DNA of 64,000 bases from Mercurialis annua (taxonomy: Eukaryota; Streptophyta; Magnoliopsida; Malpighiales; Euphorbiaceae). The stretch's first letter is position 1. Every line of letters begins with the position of its first letter. The DNA is taken from contig NC_065570.1 of the NCBI RefSeq assembly GCF_937616625.2, positions 7,760,001 to 7,824,000 on the forward strand. The letters run 5' to 3'. Under the pieces are notes generated by a model. It searched no databases, had not been told where the DNA came from, and saw only the letters and a list, made by a program, of their open reading frames with translations. A program made the position numbers and the translations under genes. This document shows, in pieces, positions 37,906-49,534 of the stretch.

Positions 37906-40900
37906 TCATGAAGAAGCAGAGGATGATAATGAGGAAGACGAAGAGGATGAGAATGGTGGGGAGTGATGGCATATGCATTTCAAATCATGAATTGCTCGTT
38001 TTCTAGTGATATCAAGTTTCGTACAGAAAACACAGTACCTTCCTCTTATATCATCATCTTCGGATTCCTCATCATCGTCATCATAACTTGATGTATCTTC
38101 TACTAGTTCAAACGTTTCGTCAGGTTCAATCCTCCAATCACCCTTGGGGTAGTACACAAACCCCAACATTGGCAGGAGAACCATAAGGATTTTATCAATG
38201 CGGTCATCACAACATTCATTCGCTTTCTTCCAGAATAGTAAAGGTGCAACAGCAAGTGCTGCTCCTGCTCCAAATCCCAAGCCTGGTACTATGAACCGCC
38301 AATCAAACTCATTTTCTGTGTTCCTTTGAAATTCAGTTTTTCTTGCAGGTGGTGTGTCTGAGCATTTTGTTTGCAGTGGAGGCCCGCATAATCCATTATT
38401 TCCTTCAAAGGAGTCTTCTGAGAAAGACTGGAGTTGGGTACTTGTTGGAATGATTCCGAATAGCTTGTTATTTGAGAGATTCAAGAAAGAGAGGAAATTT
38501 AGGCCTGCAAGCTGCTGAGGTATTTCTCCTGTAAGATTGTTACTTGATAGGTCTAACGACTCTAGTTGCAACCCATCGCCTAAAGATCGTGGGATGTCAC
38601 CAGTTAGAGCATTGTGTGATAAGTTGAGAACATAGAGTGCATTTAATTTACCTAAACCGTCTGGTATTAGACCTTCAAATTTGTTGCACGAAACGTCAAT
38701 GGATGTGAAGATTGTTAGGATCTTAATAAACTGCATCTCTCGCCCTTTGCTGGTAACTGTTATTGAATCTTGATAATAAAGTTGAGAAACTCGTAGGAAA
38801 TCGAATTTGATGCGATCATGTGTTTCATTTCCATCTCCCATCATTGCTTTCCATGACCTCAAGACACTATTTGGTAATCTACCACTAAAATTGTTTGAAG
38901 CTATGTCGACAATCTGAAGCTTTGTCCATGTGGGATTGATACTTGGACTAATACTTGGACAATGTATGAGATCACCAGAAAACTGGTTGTTTCGCAGAAT
39001 AAGGGCCCGTAGACTTGATAAGTTCCTCAAAAGACATGGGAAAACATCATTGATTTTGTTGCTCCCGAGGTCTAAAATCTCTAACATTGTGCAATTGGTA
39101 AGAGATCTTGGAACTTTCCCCTCTAGTAAATTTCCACTCAGATCAAGTGTTTTCAGTTCACATTTTTCTGGAAAATAATCAGGAATACGGCCATTGAACT
39201 TGTTCTTCCTTAAATTTAGAACACGGAGATCTTTACTCCTCTCAATTAAACAAGATGGTATTGAGCCATCCAAGCTGTTATGGGACAAGTCAAGAACTTG
39301 CAGATTAGTACCATTGCATAATGATTGAGGGATTCTTCCTCGAACCCTATTGTTTGAAAGGGAAAAGAAGATTGCAAAAGAGATGTAGTCGCCAATGTCG
39401 TTTGGAATGTAGGAAGAAAACTTATTGTCAGAGTAATCCACGAAAGTAACACGCCGTGGAGGAGTTGGGATATTACCTTGAAGCTGGTTATCGTGCAGGT
39501 CCAATATTGCAAGAGTATTAGGAAGAGAAAGAGGTTCTGGTAGACTCACCAGAAGATTTCTTGAAAGATTCAGTGTAAGGAGAGAGACATTGCCAACTTC
39601 TCCGATCCATTCAGGCACCGGTCCACTAATTCTGTTGTCCGAAAGGTCTAAAAACAGCAGTTTTGACTGGTTTCTTAGATCCGGAAACATTCCAAGATTA
39701 CAAGAAGCCAGTTTTAATGAAGTCAGCCTTGGGGAGAAAGATGATGAAGAATTTGTACCATTTGCATCCACTGTCAATAGATTGTTTGAGAGGTCAACCG
39801 TAGTGAGATTAACGAGCTGTTGGATTTGATCTAGCTTTATGGTCCCATTGAAGTTGTTACATTCTAATGACAGGGAACTGAGTTCTCTGAGTTCAAATAT
39901 CGAATGGGGAATTGGCCCTTCTAGCTTGTTATTGCTCAAATCCAGGGTATCTAACGACGAAGAAGATGCATCCGAGAAATTTAGAATTTGGCCTACAAAT
40001 TGGTTGAAGGAAAGCAGAATCTTTCGCAGTGACGGGATTTCAAACAGAGATGAAGGAATGCTTCCACCAAGTGAATTGTACCTCAAGTCAAGGTATACGA
40101 GATTCGAAAGGCTTCCAAATGATGGGATTGGACCAGACAAGTTATTGTACGACAAGTCCATATATACCAGTTTCTTGGAGCTTCCAAATGATGGGATTGG
40201 ACCGGCGAATATGTTTGTTGACAAGTCCAAATAGACAAGTTCAGTCAGATTTTCCATTGAACTCGGAATTGGTCCGCTAAAATTGCAATGTGCAAGATCT
40301 AGTTTTGACAGATTCCTTAATGCACCAATGGACTCCGGTAGTCTCCCTGAGAAATTTGTGTTGCTGATCACCAAACTCCGAAGAGATGAATTCCAAAAAC
40401 TATCCGGCAAATACCCTTGAAGATCGCTGTTAAAAGCCAACTCAAGAATCTCTAAACTCGATATCCAAAATATACTTTGAGGAAATACTCCCTTCAATTC
40501 GCAGGAGCTGAGACGCAAGACGGTCAAATTAGTAAAATTTGCTAAGAAATCCGGCACTGGAGCAGACAAATTGTTACCATCTAACCGAATTACTGAGAGA
40601 AAGCTGAGATTTGCAAGAGAAACATCAATTGGCCCTGAAAGAAGACAATTAGACAAACTCAAAACTTGCAGATTAGGCAGAGAAGACCATAAAGCTTGAC
40701 CCCACTCATTCCCCTGTGCAGATATGTTAACACCGTCCAGATAGAGTTCTCTCAGCTGGGTCAAATTCTGAACCAGCGTTGCAAGATTAGGGTTCTCGAG
40801 TTTCAGTAAGCCACCTCCAGTATAAAAAGGATTAGAAGTCAAATCCAGAGTTACCAAGTTTTTCATGGTTGAAACAGCAAAAGGAAGTTGACCCACAAAA

Positions 40901-41304
40901 CCAGCGTTGGACAGATTCAGATTAATCAAACCGGTCAAATTCGAAAACCTAGCCGGTATAGCTGTATTGAATCTGTTATAAGATAAATCAAGATTCTGAA
41001 GATACTGAAGCCTGAAAAGTGCATCTGAACTCTCAATTCCACCGGAAATCGTCTCGTTGCTCAAGTTTAACCCAATCACACGGCCAAGACCGGTTTTATC
41101 GCAGCTTACTCCGGCCCAGTCACAGCAATCTGCAGTAGAATTCCACTGCAATAATCTTGTAGACTTAGACGGATCAGAAGTTAAGCTACTGCGGAACTGG
41201 AGTAACAAGGATTGCTGGTCGCTCCGGCATGAGCCAGAAACAAGAAAAGCTACATGGAAATGAAAGAAGAGTATACTAGAAAAAAACCATAGATTTTGCT
41301 TCAT
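37906..41304 (-). CDS. LRR receptor-like protein (Ve1-like RLP)
   Basis: A single-exon, 1,132-residue cell-surface receptor-like protein without kinase domain, of the Ve1/Cf type, which typically works with a SOBIR1-type kinase in pathogen recognition. In order: a signal peptide (about 1-25, hydrophobic, ending near VSGSC); an LRR N-terminal cap with paired cysteines (DCCDWAGVSC); about 30 extracellular LRRs of the LxxLxLxxNxxxGxIP type; a non-LRR island (around YYQDSITVTSKGREMQF); the last LRRs; a membrane span (about 1005-1025, GLGFGAGAALAVAPLLF); and a short cytoplasmic tail. The N-terminal LRRs (ISGGIESSDALFRLQYL, NLSNAGFVGQLP) are typical of Ve1 homologues. The tail has an acidic run, the common RLP motif RYCVFCTKLDITRKRAIHD, and ends in a serine-rich stretch. 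The frame is intact. Ligand unknown. Confidence 0.93.
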   Translation of the reverse strand: MKQNLWFFSSILFFHFHVAFLVSGSCRSDQQSLLLQFRSSLTSDPSKSTRLLQWNSTADCCDWAGVSCDKTGLGRVIGLNLSNETISGGIESSDALFRLQYLQNLDLSYNRFNTAIPARFSNLTGLINLNLSNAGFVGQLPFAVSTMKNLVTLDLTSNPFYTGGGLLKLENPNLATLVQNLTQLRELYLDGVNISAQGNEWGQALWSSLPNLQVLSLSNCLLSGPIDVSLANLSFLSVIRLDGNNLSAPVPDFLANFTNLTVLRLSSCELKGVFPQSIFWISSLEILELAFNSDLQGYLPDSFWNSSLRSLVISNTNFSGRLPESIGALRNLSKLDLAHCNFSGPIPSSMENLTELVYLDLSTNIFAGPIPSFGSSKKLVYMDLSYNNLSGPIPSFGSLSNLVYLDLRYNSLGGSIPSSLFEIPSLRKILLSFNQFVGQILNFSDASSSSLDTLDLSNNKLEGPIPHSIFELRELSSLSLECNNFNGTIKLDQIQQLVNLTTVDLSNNLLTVDANGTNSSSSFSPRLTSLKLASCNLGMFPDLRNQSKLLFLDLSDNRISGPVPEWIGEVGNVSLLTLNLSRNLLVSLPEPLSLPNTLAILDLHDNQLQGNIPTPPRRVTFVDYSDNKFSSYIPNDIGDYISFAIFFSLSNNRVRGRIPQSLCNGTNLQVLDLSHNSLDGSIPSCLIERSKDLRVLNLRKNKFNGRIPDYFPEKCELKTLDLSGNLLEGKVPRSLTNCTMLEILDLGSNKINDVFPCLLRNLSSLRALILRNNQFSGDLIHCPSISPSINPTWTKLQIVDIASNNFSGRLPNSVLRSWKAMMGDGNETHDRIKFDFLRVSQLYYQDSITVTSKGREMQFIKILTIFTSIDVSCNKFEGLIPDGLGKLNALYVLNLSHNALTGDIPRSLGDGLQLESLDLSSNNLTGEIPQQLAGLNFLSFLNLSNNKLFGIIPTSTQLQSFSEDSFEGNNGLCGPPLQTKCSDTPPARKTEFQRNTENEFDWRFIVPGLGFGAGAALAVAPLLFWKKANECCDDRIDKILMVLLPMLGFVYYPKGDWRIEPDETFELVEDTSSYDDDDEESEDDDIRGRYCVFCTKLDITRKRAIHDLKCICHHSPPFSSSSSSSLSSSASS

Positions 41305-41596
41305 TTGCAGAAGATTAGGGGGCGATCATGACAATCAAATTTGGAAGAGGTGATTGGTCTGAGATTTAGGTGGTGTACAGGTTAAGGAAAATTAATGTGG
41401 TAGTACAAAAAATGTGTTTGGATTTGGTAATGAAGATGTTAGTATTAGTAAGAAGATTTTGATTGGGTCAGCAATTAAGTTCCGTTAAATGAAATTAGAC
41501 AGACTGTTAGATTCTTATGTGTACATTATAAAAATCTATTTATTTTAAATTATGGTTAATCTCAGTAGAGAGGTTTAATCCAACTGAATTATAGTA

Positions 41597-41702
41597 ATTA
41601 ACCAATAAATTATAACTTAAATGATATAAACCTTAAATAATAATCTATTAAGGTCGTGAGTTTATTTCTCTTTACAAGCGTTTTTCTTTTCGATAATAAA
41701 AA
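41597..41702 (+). mobile_element. tRNA-derived SINE with 15-bp target duplication
   Basis: The head ATAACTTAAATGATATAAAC and the B-box-like AAGGTCGTGAGTTTATTTC match the copies at 43615 and 12632, followed by TTACAAGCG and an A-rich tail. AACTGAATTATAGTA flanks it at 41582-41596 and 41703-41717, a perfect retrotransposition duplication. Confidence 0.82.
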
Positions 41703-42207
41703 AACTGAATTATAGTATATACATATCATATTTTATATCGGTTTTATCATTTCTATACATTTTATTGAATTTTTTTTATAGGGGTGTAAATTGATAATTT
41801 AAACTTTAAAAATATCTTATATTTAAGTCTAGCATGACGCTGATGTAGAGTGATATAATTATAAATTTATAATTGATTGTACGCGTTTATTAGTACTTCC
41901 TATGTTGCAGTGGACTTTAATTTGCCTTTGAAAGATAACAACTAAAACTTGGAAGGAAATTTCAAGTCAATGACTTGGTCCTCTTGCTTTTTTTTAATGA
42001 ACTAAGGATCAATTCACCCCTCAATTTTTTTAATGAGCCAATTCACCCCTCAACTTGGTGTTATTAAGTGGGACAAAAAAAAATGATAATGGAACTTCTA
42101 AAAAAAATAAGTATTTTAACGCATTAACTTCGGCACGATCGGGAGCTCACACTTCGTTAGCCCAAAGATAATTGTCTCAACTCACGTCATTTGAAGACTC
42201 TTAAGAA

Positions 42208-42259
42208 AATTGGCTAGAGTCGTTCAAAAAAAAAAAAAAAAAAAAAAAATTGGCTAGAG
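42208..42259 (+). repeat. A24 tract between 12-bp direct repeats
   Basis: AATTGGCTAGAG occurs at 42208-42219 and again at 42248-42259, with only TCGTTC plus a run of A between. This is the layout of a retrotransposition event whose insert is almost entirely its poly-A tail. Confidence 0.7.
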
Positions 42260-42964
42260 AGCAGTGTGGAAACATTGATGATGACGAGCCTCTCATCTTG
42301 GACTTAAAGTGCCCACTCTGCCACTCATAACGTTCTTACAGGAAAAAACAACTAATCTACAAATGTTTATTTGAAGTCTTTAAGTTAAATTTGGCAATGA
42401 AATTTACTTTTTTTGTTAATACAATATCCTTTTAGAAATAGATTATATCATATTAAATGATTTAAAAGTATTAGTATAAAGTTCTAGTATAAAATTATTA
42501 CTTAATTGCTTTAGGAATTACGAATTTTGATGTGTTTTACAGTTTTAATTAAAAAAATTCAATTTTGACATCAGACACCAATTTTTAAAAAATTTACAAT
42601 TTCAAATACTAAACAATTTTCTGTTAAAAAAGACTGATATGGACACTGAAACAGTGTTTATTCCGTTGCCCTCATCAGCATTTTTAATAGTTCATATATT
42701 AAATTGCCAAATTGAAAGTTCGTGTTGAAATTGAAAGTTCAACGCTTTTTTTGGCAAAATAAATAAATTAAAAGTTCGTGTTGAAATTGCAAAACATGCT
42801 AACATTTATAATTTTTAAAACAATTAATCTTAAAATTATTAAGTTAAATTAAACTTTTATGAAAAAATATAATTTAAATGGATTTTTAGCTTTAATTGTA
42901 CAATAAATGTGTTTATCTACTTAATTCTATATTGATAGAAAGATTAAAAAGCATGATAAAAATT
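42260..42964. other. AT-rich intergenic DNA
   Basis: No gene. A short duplicated phrase (GAAAGTTCGTGTTGAAATTG type) occurs near 42715-42790. Confidence 0.5.
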
Positions 42965-43208
42965 ATTCCCTCCGTCTCATTTAAGAAGGGACATATTCAT
43001 TTCTATTTCCACTTAATAAGGCCATATCGTGTTTTTTTGCTAATTTATATGAATTTTTCCTTTTTACCCCCTCCTTTTTTCTTTCCATAATTAATGACTA
43101 TTAGTTTATACACAAAATACAACACTATTATAAATAGGGATAAAATAAGAAAATACTATAATAATTGATGCTTTTTTAATGTATGTGAAATAGTCATTGG
43201 AGGGAGTA
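42965..43208. mobile_element. Stowaway-like MITE
   Basis: The left end TTCCCTCCGTCTCATTTAAG and right end GGAGGGAGTA resemble the CTCCCTCCGTCC termini of Stowaway elements, next to TA dinucleotides. A further end-like GGACGGAAAAAGTA at 43436-43449 suggests either a larger element or two overlapping ones. Confidence 0.5.
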
Positions 43209-43614
43209 TATTTTTAAAGAAATTCAGCTAGTTGTAAATTATTTTAAGATAATTATGGACAGGGGAATAAATAATAGTCTAATATATCTCATTAATTATA
43301 GAGAATATTTTAAAAATACAATAAAAATTATTAGATAAAAACTACCATTATATTAAATGAGGACAAGTATAATACTGTATTAACTCATTTTATTTAAAAA
43401 TTTATTTTTTTTAATCAAACTGTTTATTAATTTAGGACGGAAAAAGTACATTACTTCTAAACTTTTTAAGTAATGCGCATCGTGATTATTGATCACATGA
43501 CATGACTTATAATTTGTTTGGCTGGTATTAAATAGTTAAATTATGTTGTATTATTTTATTTATTTGCAATGCTTTTTAATAGCTAAACTCTTTCATTTCA
43601 AATAGCAATAACAA

Positions 43615-43721
43615 CAATGAAATATAGCTCAAATGATATAAGCGCTAAACAGCAAATTGCTAGGTCGTGGGTTCGATTTCTTCCACAAGCGTTCCCCCTC
43701 TTCAAGTTATCCAAAAAAAAT
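43615..43721 (+). mobile_element. tRNA-derived SINE with 14-bp target duplication
   Basis: The best copy of the SINE family: head TATAGCTCAAATGATATAAG, B box GGTCGTGGGTTCGATTTC, then CCACAAGCGTTCCCCCTCTT and an A-rich tail. AATAGCAATAACAA flanks it at 43601-43614 and 43722-43735. It sits about 200 bp upstream of the aprataxin-like start. Confidence 0.88.
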
Positions 43722-43934
43722 AATAGCAATAACAAAAAATTAGGATCAAATGTGACACATCGTAAAAATCTTAGTATCATTTTTGCACATTATCCCTACA
43801 AATTTATAAGGCTTCTATTATTCGGCTCAGCCCGCCGGCGTCATCGTAATGTTCATGTCTGCTCCCACTTCCGACGTCTAAACGGCAATTATTTGATCAG
43901 TAAGTTTTGTCGTTTAGTGCATCAAAGAAACGAC

Positions 43935-46900
43935 ATGGATTCCGATGATTCTTCTCCACCCGAAACTGAAGGTATCTAAATTTGCGCGCAGTTTAATTAT
44001 GTTTTTTTAGGGTTTTTAATTTAGTTAATAGAATGATTGCATTTTTGTTACAACAAATGTGAAGAGGTGAAGGCAAAGCCGATCATTGTGTTACTGGTAG
44101 GACCACCGGGTAGTGGGAAGTCTACGTTCTGCGAGCATGTTATGCGTTGTTCTACCAGACCTTGGGCTCGCATTTGTCAGGTTTCTCTCTGTCTTTGACA
44201 TTTGGTGAATATGATACACATGTTTGTAGAAATGCCTCAGTGAGCTTTTTGTAGACTTTTGTATGTGTTGGACAAAATGCAAGACAATTCGAGTCTCAGT
44301 AGGGCCAGCGGTGTAAGGCCGATTTAGAAAAAGAAAATCTAACTACTAATGTAGATTCTACTTCTGCTAAAAAAAAATACAAGACAATTTCCACGTTGGA
44401 AGACTAATGGTTGCTTTCTAGAACTCAATTATCTTAACCTTAGAGGAAAAGTTGTGATATTTTTTTGAAGAACTCAATCCGGCTGAAAATACTTGCACTT
44501 GATTTATTCAAAACAGGGACTGAGATTTTGCTTAAATTGCTTAGTTTTTGACTCTTTGAGTTGGAATTGTTGTTAATTCATAGACCAAATTTGTTCATGC
44601 TGGTTAGTCATTTGTCTTTGCTTTGGCTTTGCGTAGCATGAACTCGCCTTTTCCATGCCAAATTACCCTTTTTTGGGTTTCTTTCACATTTGTTCGGGGT
44701 TAAATAACTCACTAACGGCCGTTTTAATCAATCAAGTTTAATATTCACAATTTTTAGGTCAATTAAGGACAATACTCTCCATTTAAGATCAATTAAGGAC
44801 AAAATCGGATCATTTCATATTATCTAATTTTATCTTTAATTGACCTAAAAATAGCACCATGGAAATATATGCCACTCAGGAATGATTATTGAGAGTTGGC
44901 CAAAATGAGCACTAAATACTTTTCCGGAGAACTAGCTAAGGCCCCTAAATGGCCGCTTAGTGATAAAGGAGGTAGGGGTTTATGATCACTCTGATATGTA
45001 TTCTTCCAAATAAAAGAAGCCGAAAGGGGCCTTCTTCGGCTTCCACCTAAAAAACTTAAAATCAGCATTTTTAAGACCGAGTGGGCGGAAAAGGGGCGAT
45101 ATTGGATTTCTAACTTTTTTAACATCATAAAATTTCAATCTAGTAAATTTCTAAATGAGTCATCATAAAATATTATCGTTAACTGATCAAAATGACTGAG
45201 AGTGAGTAACTTGACTCCGAGTCACAAGTTTAGGGACAAAGCTGACCCTTTACCCGTTAATTAATTATCATAGACAGTTATTACCCTTTTTTGGTTTCTC
45301 TCGCTTTGTTAATTAATTACCATGGACTGTCATTACCCTTTATTGGTTTCTCTCACTTTGTTAATTAATTACCATGGACTGTTGTACTGCAACCTTGATT
45401 TTGAGTGTTCTAATTTTCTGCAGGACACCATTAATAATGGTAAATCTGGAACAAAGCCTCAGTGTCTAAGAAGTGCAGCCAATGCACTAAAAGAAGGGAA
45501 AAGTGTTTTTATTGACAGATGCAACCTAGATAAAGAACAGCGTGCAGAGTTTGTCAAGCTTGGAGATTCTCAAATAGATGTGCACGCTGTTGTTCTTGAC
45601 CTTCCTGCAAAGCTTTGTATATCTCGTTCTGTGAAACGTACTGGACATGAAGGAAGCCTGCAAGGTGGAAAGGCTGCTGCGGTTGTTAATAGAATGCTGC
45701 AAAAGAAAGAATTGCCTATACTTTCTGAAGGATTATCAAGGATTGTCTTTTGTCAGAATGAGACTGATGTGAAAGCTGCTGTTGATACTTATGCTGTTCT
45801 TGGTCCATTGGATACTCTTCCGAATGGTTTGTTTGGTCAAAAGAAAGTAGATGCCAAAGTTCAACTTGGTATTATGAAGTTCTTAAAGAAAGTAGATTCT
45901 CCTTTCAATGTGGGATCAAATCCTGCCAATATCCAAGATTCTGCGGGTGCAAGAAAGGATCTTTCTTGCAAAGGATCTGATAATGTGCCATCATTAACAG
46001 CTACTACGACCAAGGAGATGTTAGAATCTGAAGACCTGACTGAAGGCTCTCCAAGTGCAGGAAAGGATCTTTGTTGCAAAGGATCTGATAATTTGCCATC
46101 ATTAACAGCTACTACGACCAAGGAGATGTTAGAATCTGAAGACCTGACTGAAGGCTTTCCAAGTGCAGGAAAGGATCTGTCTTGCAAAGAATCTGATAAT
46201 GTGCAATTATTAACAGCTGCTACAACCAAGGAGATGAAAGAAACTGAAGACCTGACCAAAGGCTCCATTTGCAATGATGAAGAAAGTATTCCCACTCTTG
46301 TGTTTCCATCTATATCGACAGCTGATTTTCAGTTCAATAGTGAGAAGGCGTCTGATATTATTGTTGAAAGAGTTGAAGAATTTGTGAAGAAGCTTGGAAA
46401 TGCCAGGCTCGTCCTTGTGGACTTGAGCCATGGATCAAAGATTTTGACTTTGGTTAGGGCTAAGGCTGCACAAAGGAACATTGACACAAATAAGTTTTTC
46501 ACGTTTGTTGGAGATATAACTCGACTTTATTCGCAAGGAGGCTTACGATGCAATGTAATAGCTAATGCTGCTAATTGGTAAGCTTTATAATTGGTATCTG
46601 GTGCGGCATCTTTATTTCGTTTTAGAGTGGAAAGTGACATATTAACAATTCATTAACACATAAGTTTGAGATGTTTTAACAGAAAACTCCACTGCAGGCC
46701 ATATGTTTTCCTTCTGAATTACTCCACTCTGAATCTGAGCTACTTTATGGGATTAACCATTGAAATAGACTTTCTTTTCTGATTTCTATTTTCTGGTGAT
46801 CCGTGTTCACAATTAAGACATTCTAGTTTTTACAGATGTTAACATTCTAAGACATGTGTTTGCTGAAGCATGATATTTTAGTTCAAAGATGTTATAAACT

Positions 46901-48502
46901 TAATTCTTATATATATTATATTGAAGCATTATAATCTACCTGTTGGGTTATACATTGCATCATTGGGATGAGACAAGTTTGGGAGTCCAGGATTTTATTT
47001 TTATGCACCATTACAAACTTCCAGTTCCAGGTTGTGTCTACTCAGTTTTAATTTGAGATTAATCATCTGCTGAACTGTTGCTATTGTGATAATGTTATTG
47101 ATTCTACAGGCGACTGAAACCTGGAGGTGGTGGTGTGAATGCTGCAATTTATAGTGCTGCAGGTTCAGCCTTAGAGTTTGCAACCAAGGAACGTGCAACA
47201 ACCCTTCTTCCTGGGCATGCTTTGGTTGTTCCCCTTCCTTTTACTTCTCCCTTGTATAACCGGGAAGGAGTATCCCACATCATACATGTTCTTGGCCCAA
47301 ATATGAACCGACAAAGACCTAATTGCCTTGATGGGGACTATGCTAAGGGCTGCAAAATTCTCAGCGATGCTTACACATCTCTTTTTGATGGTTTTATATC
47401 TATATTGCAGAACCAAGAAAAGATACCAGCAAGTAGTAAAAACTTAGTATCAGAGCCGTCGGTGCAAAATGCGTCCCGCAGTATCGTTAGAAATGTTTTG
47501 ACAAATAGTGATCAAAAGATTAAGAGAGATGATGATTGTGTATCTGAGAGAAGCAAAAAATTTAAAGGAACTCAGAATGAATCTAAAGTTGTGAAGGCAA
47601 ATGGAGGAGAAAATAGTAAGATTGATGGAAGCGCTTCGAAGAGCTGGAACTCGTGGGCTCAAGCTCTTTACAACATGTCCTTGCATCCGGAGAGGCATAA
47701 GACCGAGTTGCTAGAGATATCCGATGAATATGTTGTATTAAATGATCTCTATCCTAAGGTAAACCTCAAGCATGATCCTTTTATTTTCCGTTTCTGTCTC
47801 TGCATAATGATTCCTTTAGTTGCATACATTTTACAGGCACAAAAGCATCTCTTAGTCGTGGCACGATATCCAGGTCTGGATAGCCTTGCTGATGTTCGTC
47901 AAGAACACATTGAATTATTAACGACAATGCATGATGTGGGCGTGAAATGGGCTAGAAAATTCTTGCAAGAGGACTCATCAATGATTTTTCGCCTTGGATA
48001 TCACTCGGTATGCTATACTGAATTTTCATTTTGTCATTTTAAATATGTTTTCTATGTTGAGTTATGGATGACCGTAAGGGTCTGTTTGGTTCAGCAATCC
48101 CTGTTTGGTTTAGCGATTGCTGATATAGCTGATATCAAATACATTTTGAATTGTCTCAAATTGCAGGCTCCCTCCATGCGACAGCTTCACTTGCATGTAA
48201 TCAGCCAGGATTTCAATTCAGACCACCTTAAGAACAAGAAACATTGGAACTCTTTCAACACCGCCTTTTTCAGAGATTCGGTTGATGTAATTGAAGAAAT
48301 TAAGAACCATGGTAAAGCAAATCTAAAAGATGATAAGAGCTACATGTCAATGGAGTTGCGTTGTAACAGATGTAGAAGTGCACACCCTAACATACCCAAG
48401 CTCAAATTACATATTACCAATTGCCGAGCTCCTTTCCCTTCCTCGCTACTTGAAAAGGAGCGTCTAGTGTTTCAGCAAGACTGTAGTATGAGTGATTTAT
48501 AG
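43935..48502 (+). CDS. APTX: Aprataxin-like protein (P-loop kinase + macro + HIT + zinc finger)
   Basis: A DNA-repair-type protein; aprataxin removes AMP from abortive ligation ends. Six exons, 43935-43971, 44065-44180, 45424-46577, 47110-47758, 47837-48007 and 48167-48502, join in phase into 820 residues. Residues 25-33 are a Walker A motif, GPPGSGKST, of a polynucleotide-kinase-like domain that continues into exon 3 (VFIDRCNLDKEQR). A macro domain spans about 365-545 (FVGDITRLYSQGG, NAANW, PGGGGVNAAIYSAAG). The HIT domain at about 600-740 ends with the aprataxin signature HLHVISQDF (catalytic histidines at 717 and 719). A C2HC-type zinc finger follows (CNRC...H...NC, about 770-795). Between kinase and macro domains lie three copies of a 36-residue repeat. 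The start is the first ATG in frame with the P loop. The sequence is the counterpart of the aprataxin part of Arabidopsis bHLH140. Confidence 0.9.
45257..45381. repeat. 52-bp intronic tandem repeat, 2.4 units
   Basis: Units beginning TTAATTAATTA at 45257, 45309 and 45361 lie in the last part of intron 2 of the aprataxin-like gene; the third partial unit ends about 40 bases before exon 3. The second and third units agree where they overlap; the first has a few differences. Confidence 0.85.
45949..46275 (+). repeat. 108-bp coding tandem repeat, three units
   Basis: In-frame units of 36 residues (KDLSCKGSDNVPSL, then TATTTKEMLESEDLTEG, then SPSAG) begin at about 45955, 46063 and 46171. The first two are nearly identical, the third more diverged. 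The period is a multiple of three, so the array expands without breaking the frame. Predicted to be a disordered linker. Confidence 0.88.
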
Positions 48503-49486
48503 GGTTTAAGAATTGTGCTTCTGCTATACCAAAATTTTGTTGTATATAATTTCTTCTTTTGTATTGAGTTTGTCTCTAATGTAATGAATTCTGGAGCATT
48601 AGGTTAGGAGTTAGGATGATCTGTTGTTGTGAAAGTTTGCTTTTCAATTTGCCTTCTCTCATTGAGAGATATTAAAGAGAATGATTTATCATTGTGCATA
48701 TTGCAAGGAGAAAATGTGATTAGATTCAGGGAAGCATAAAAAATTGAGTGCTTGTTAATTCAATTTATTATTTATTATTTAATTTAATTTTTTCAGTTTT
48801 TAATATTTATAAATTAGTTTGATAGTGCAGATTAAGTCTAATTTACTTTACTTGAAAACAAAAAATAACTTAAATTAACAAATGAAAATTTTAAATTTTT
48901 TATTAATTTTTTTGATAGAACTTTTATTCTCTTATTTCTATGTTAAATTATTAATTAAATCAGAAATGCTTTTGTAACATTGTATGTTTATTTATCTATG
49001 TAAGAATGTCATTTCTATTAAAAGTCTGGAAGTAAAGTACCAAAACAAACAGATGTTCCAAATAATCACCCCAGCAAATGAAGGCTCAACTTGCAGGACT
49101 AAAAATAAATGATGTATCCACTTTAATATAGATGAAACAAAAACAGCATTTCCATTCTGACTTAAACTTACTTATTTTCTTTGATCTTTTTGTTTGTCAG
49201 AAAATATGTGTATATATTTTAGAGAAATCAATAAAAATACTTCATTTTTAAAAATAAATGTAATTTTCACCTCGACAAAAAAAAAGTTAGTATTTTAACT
49301 TTTTTATTCTAAAATTTGTTTTTATTACAAATTAATACACGAACTTTATCTTAATTTATAAATACAAAACTAATTTTAAAACTTAGTGATTACAACAACT
49401 TTCATTTTCTTTTTTAGGCAAATTGGTACAAAGATCACAAACTCAAAATGACTTCAACCTACTGGAAACAGTTTTAGATATGCAGT
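48503..49486. other. Convergent spacer between the aprataxin-like gene and PDC
   Basis: The 3' ends of two genes face each other here. The first 200 bases and the last 100 probably contain their 3' UTRs. The rest is A/T-rich with no recognisable element. Confidence 0.55.
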
Positions 49487-49534
49487 CTACTGAGGATTCG
49501 GCGGGCCGCTATTGGCAGCGGAGACTCTGGAGCC

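Noticed and set aside
38930..41263. Several plus-strand frames opposite the RLP
   Set aside because: Antisense shadows of the repeated LRR coding pattern.
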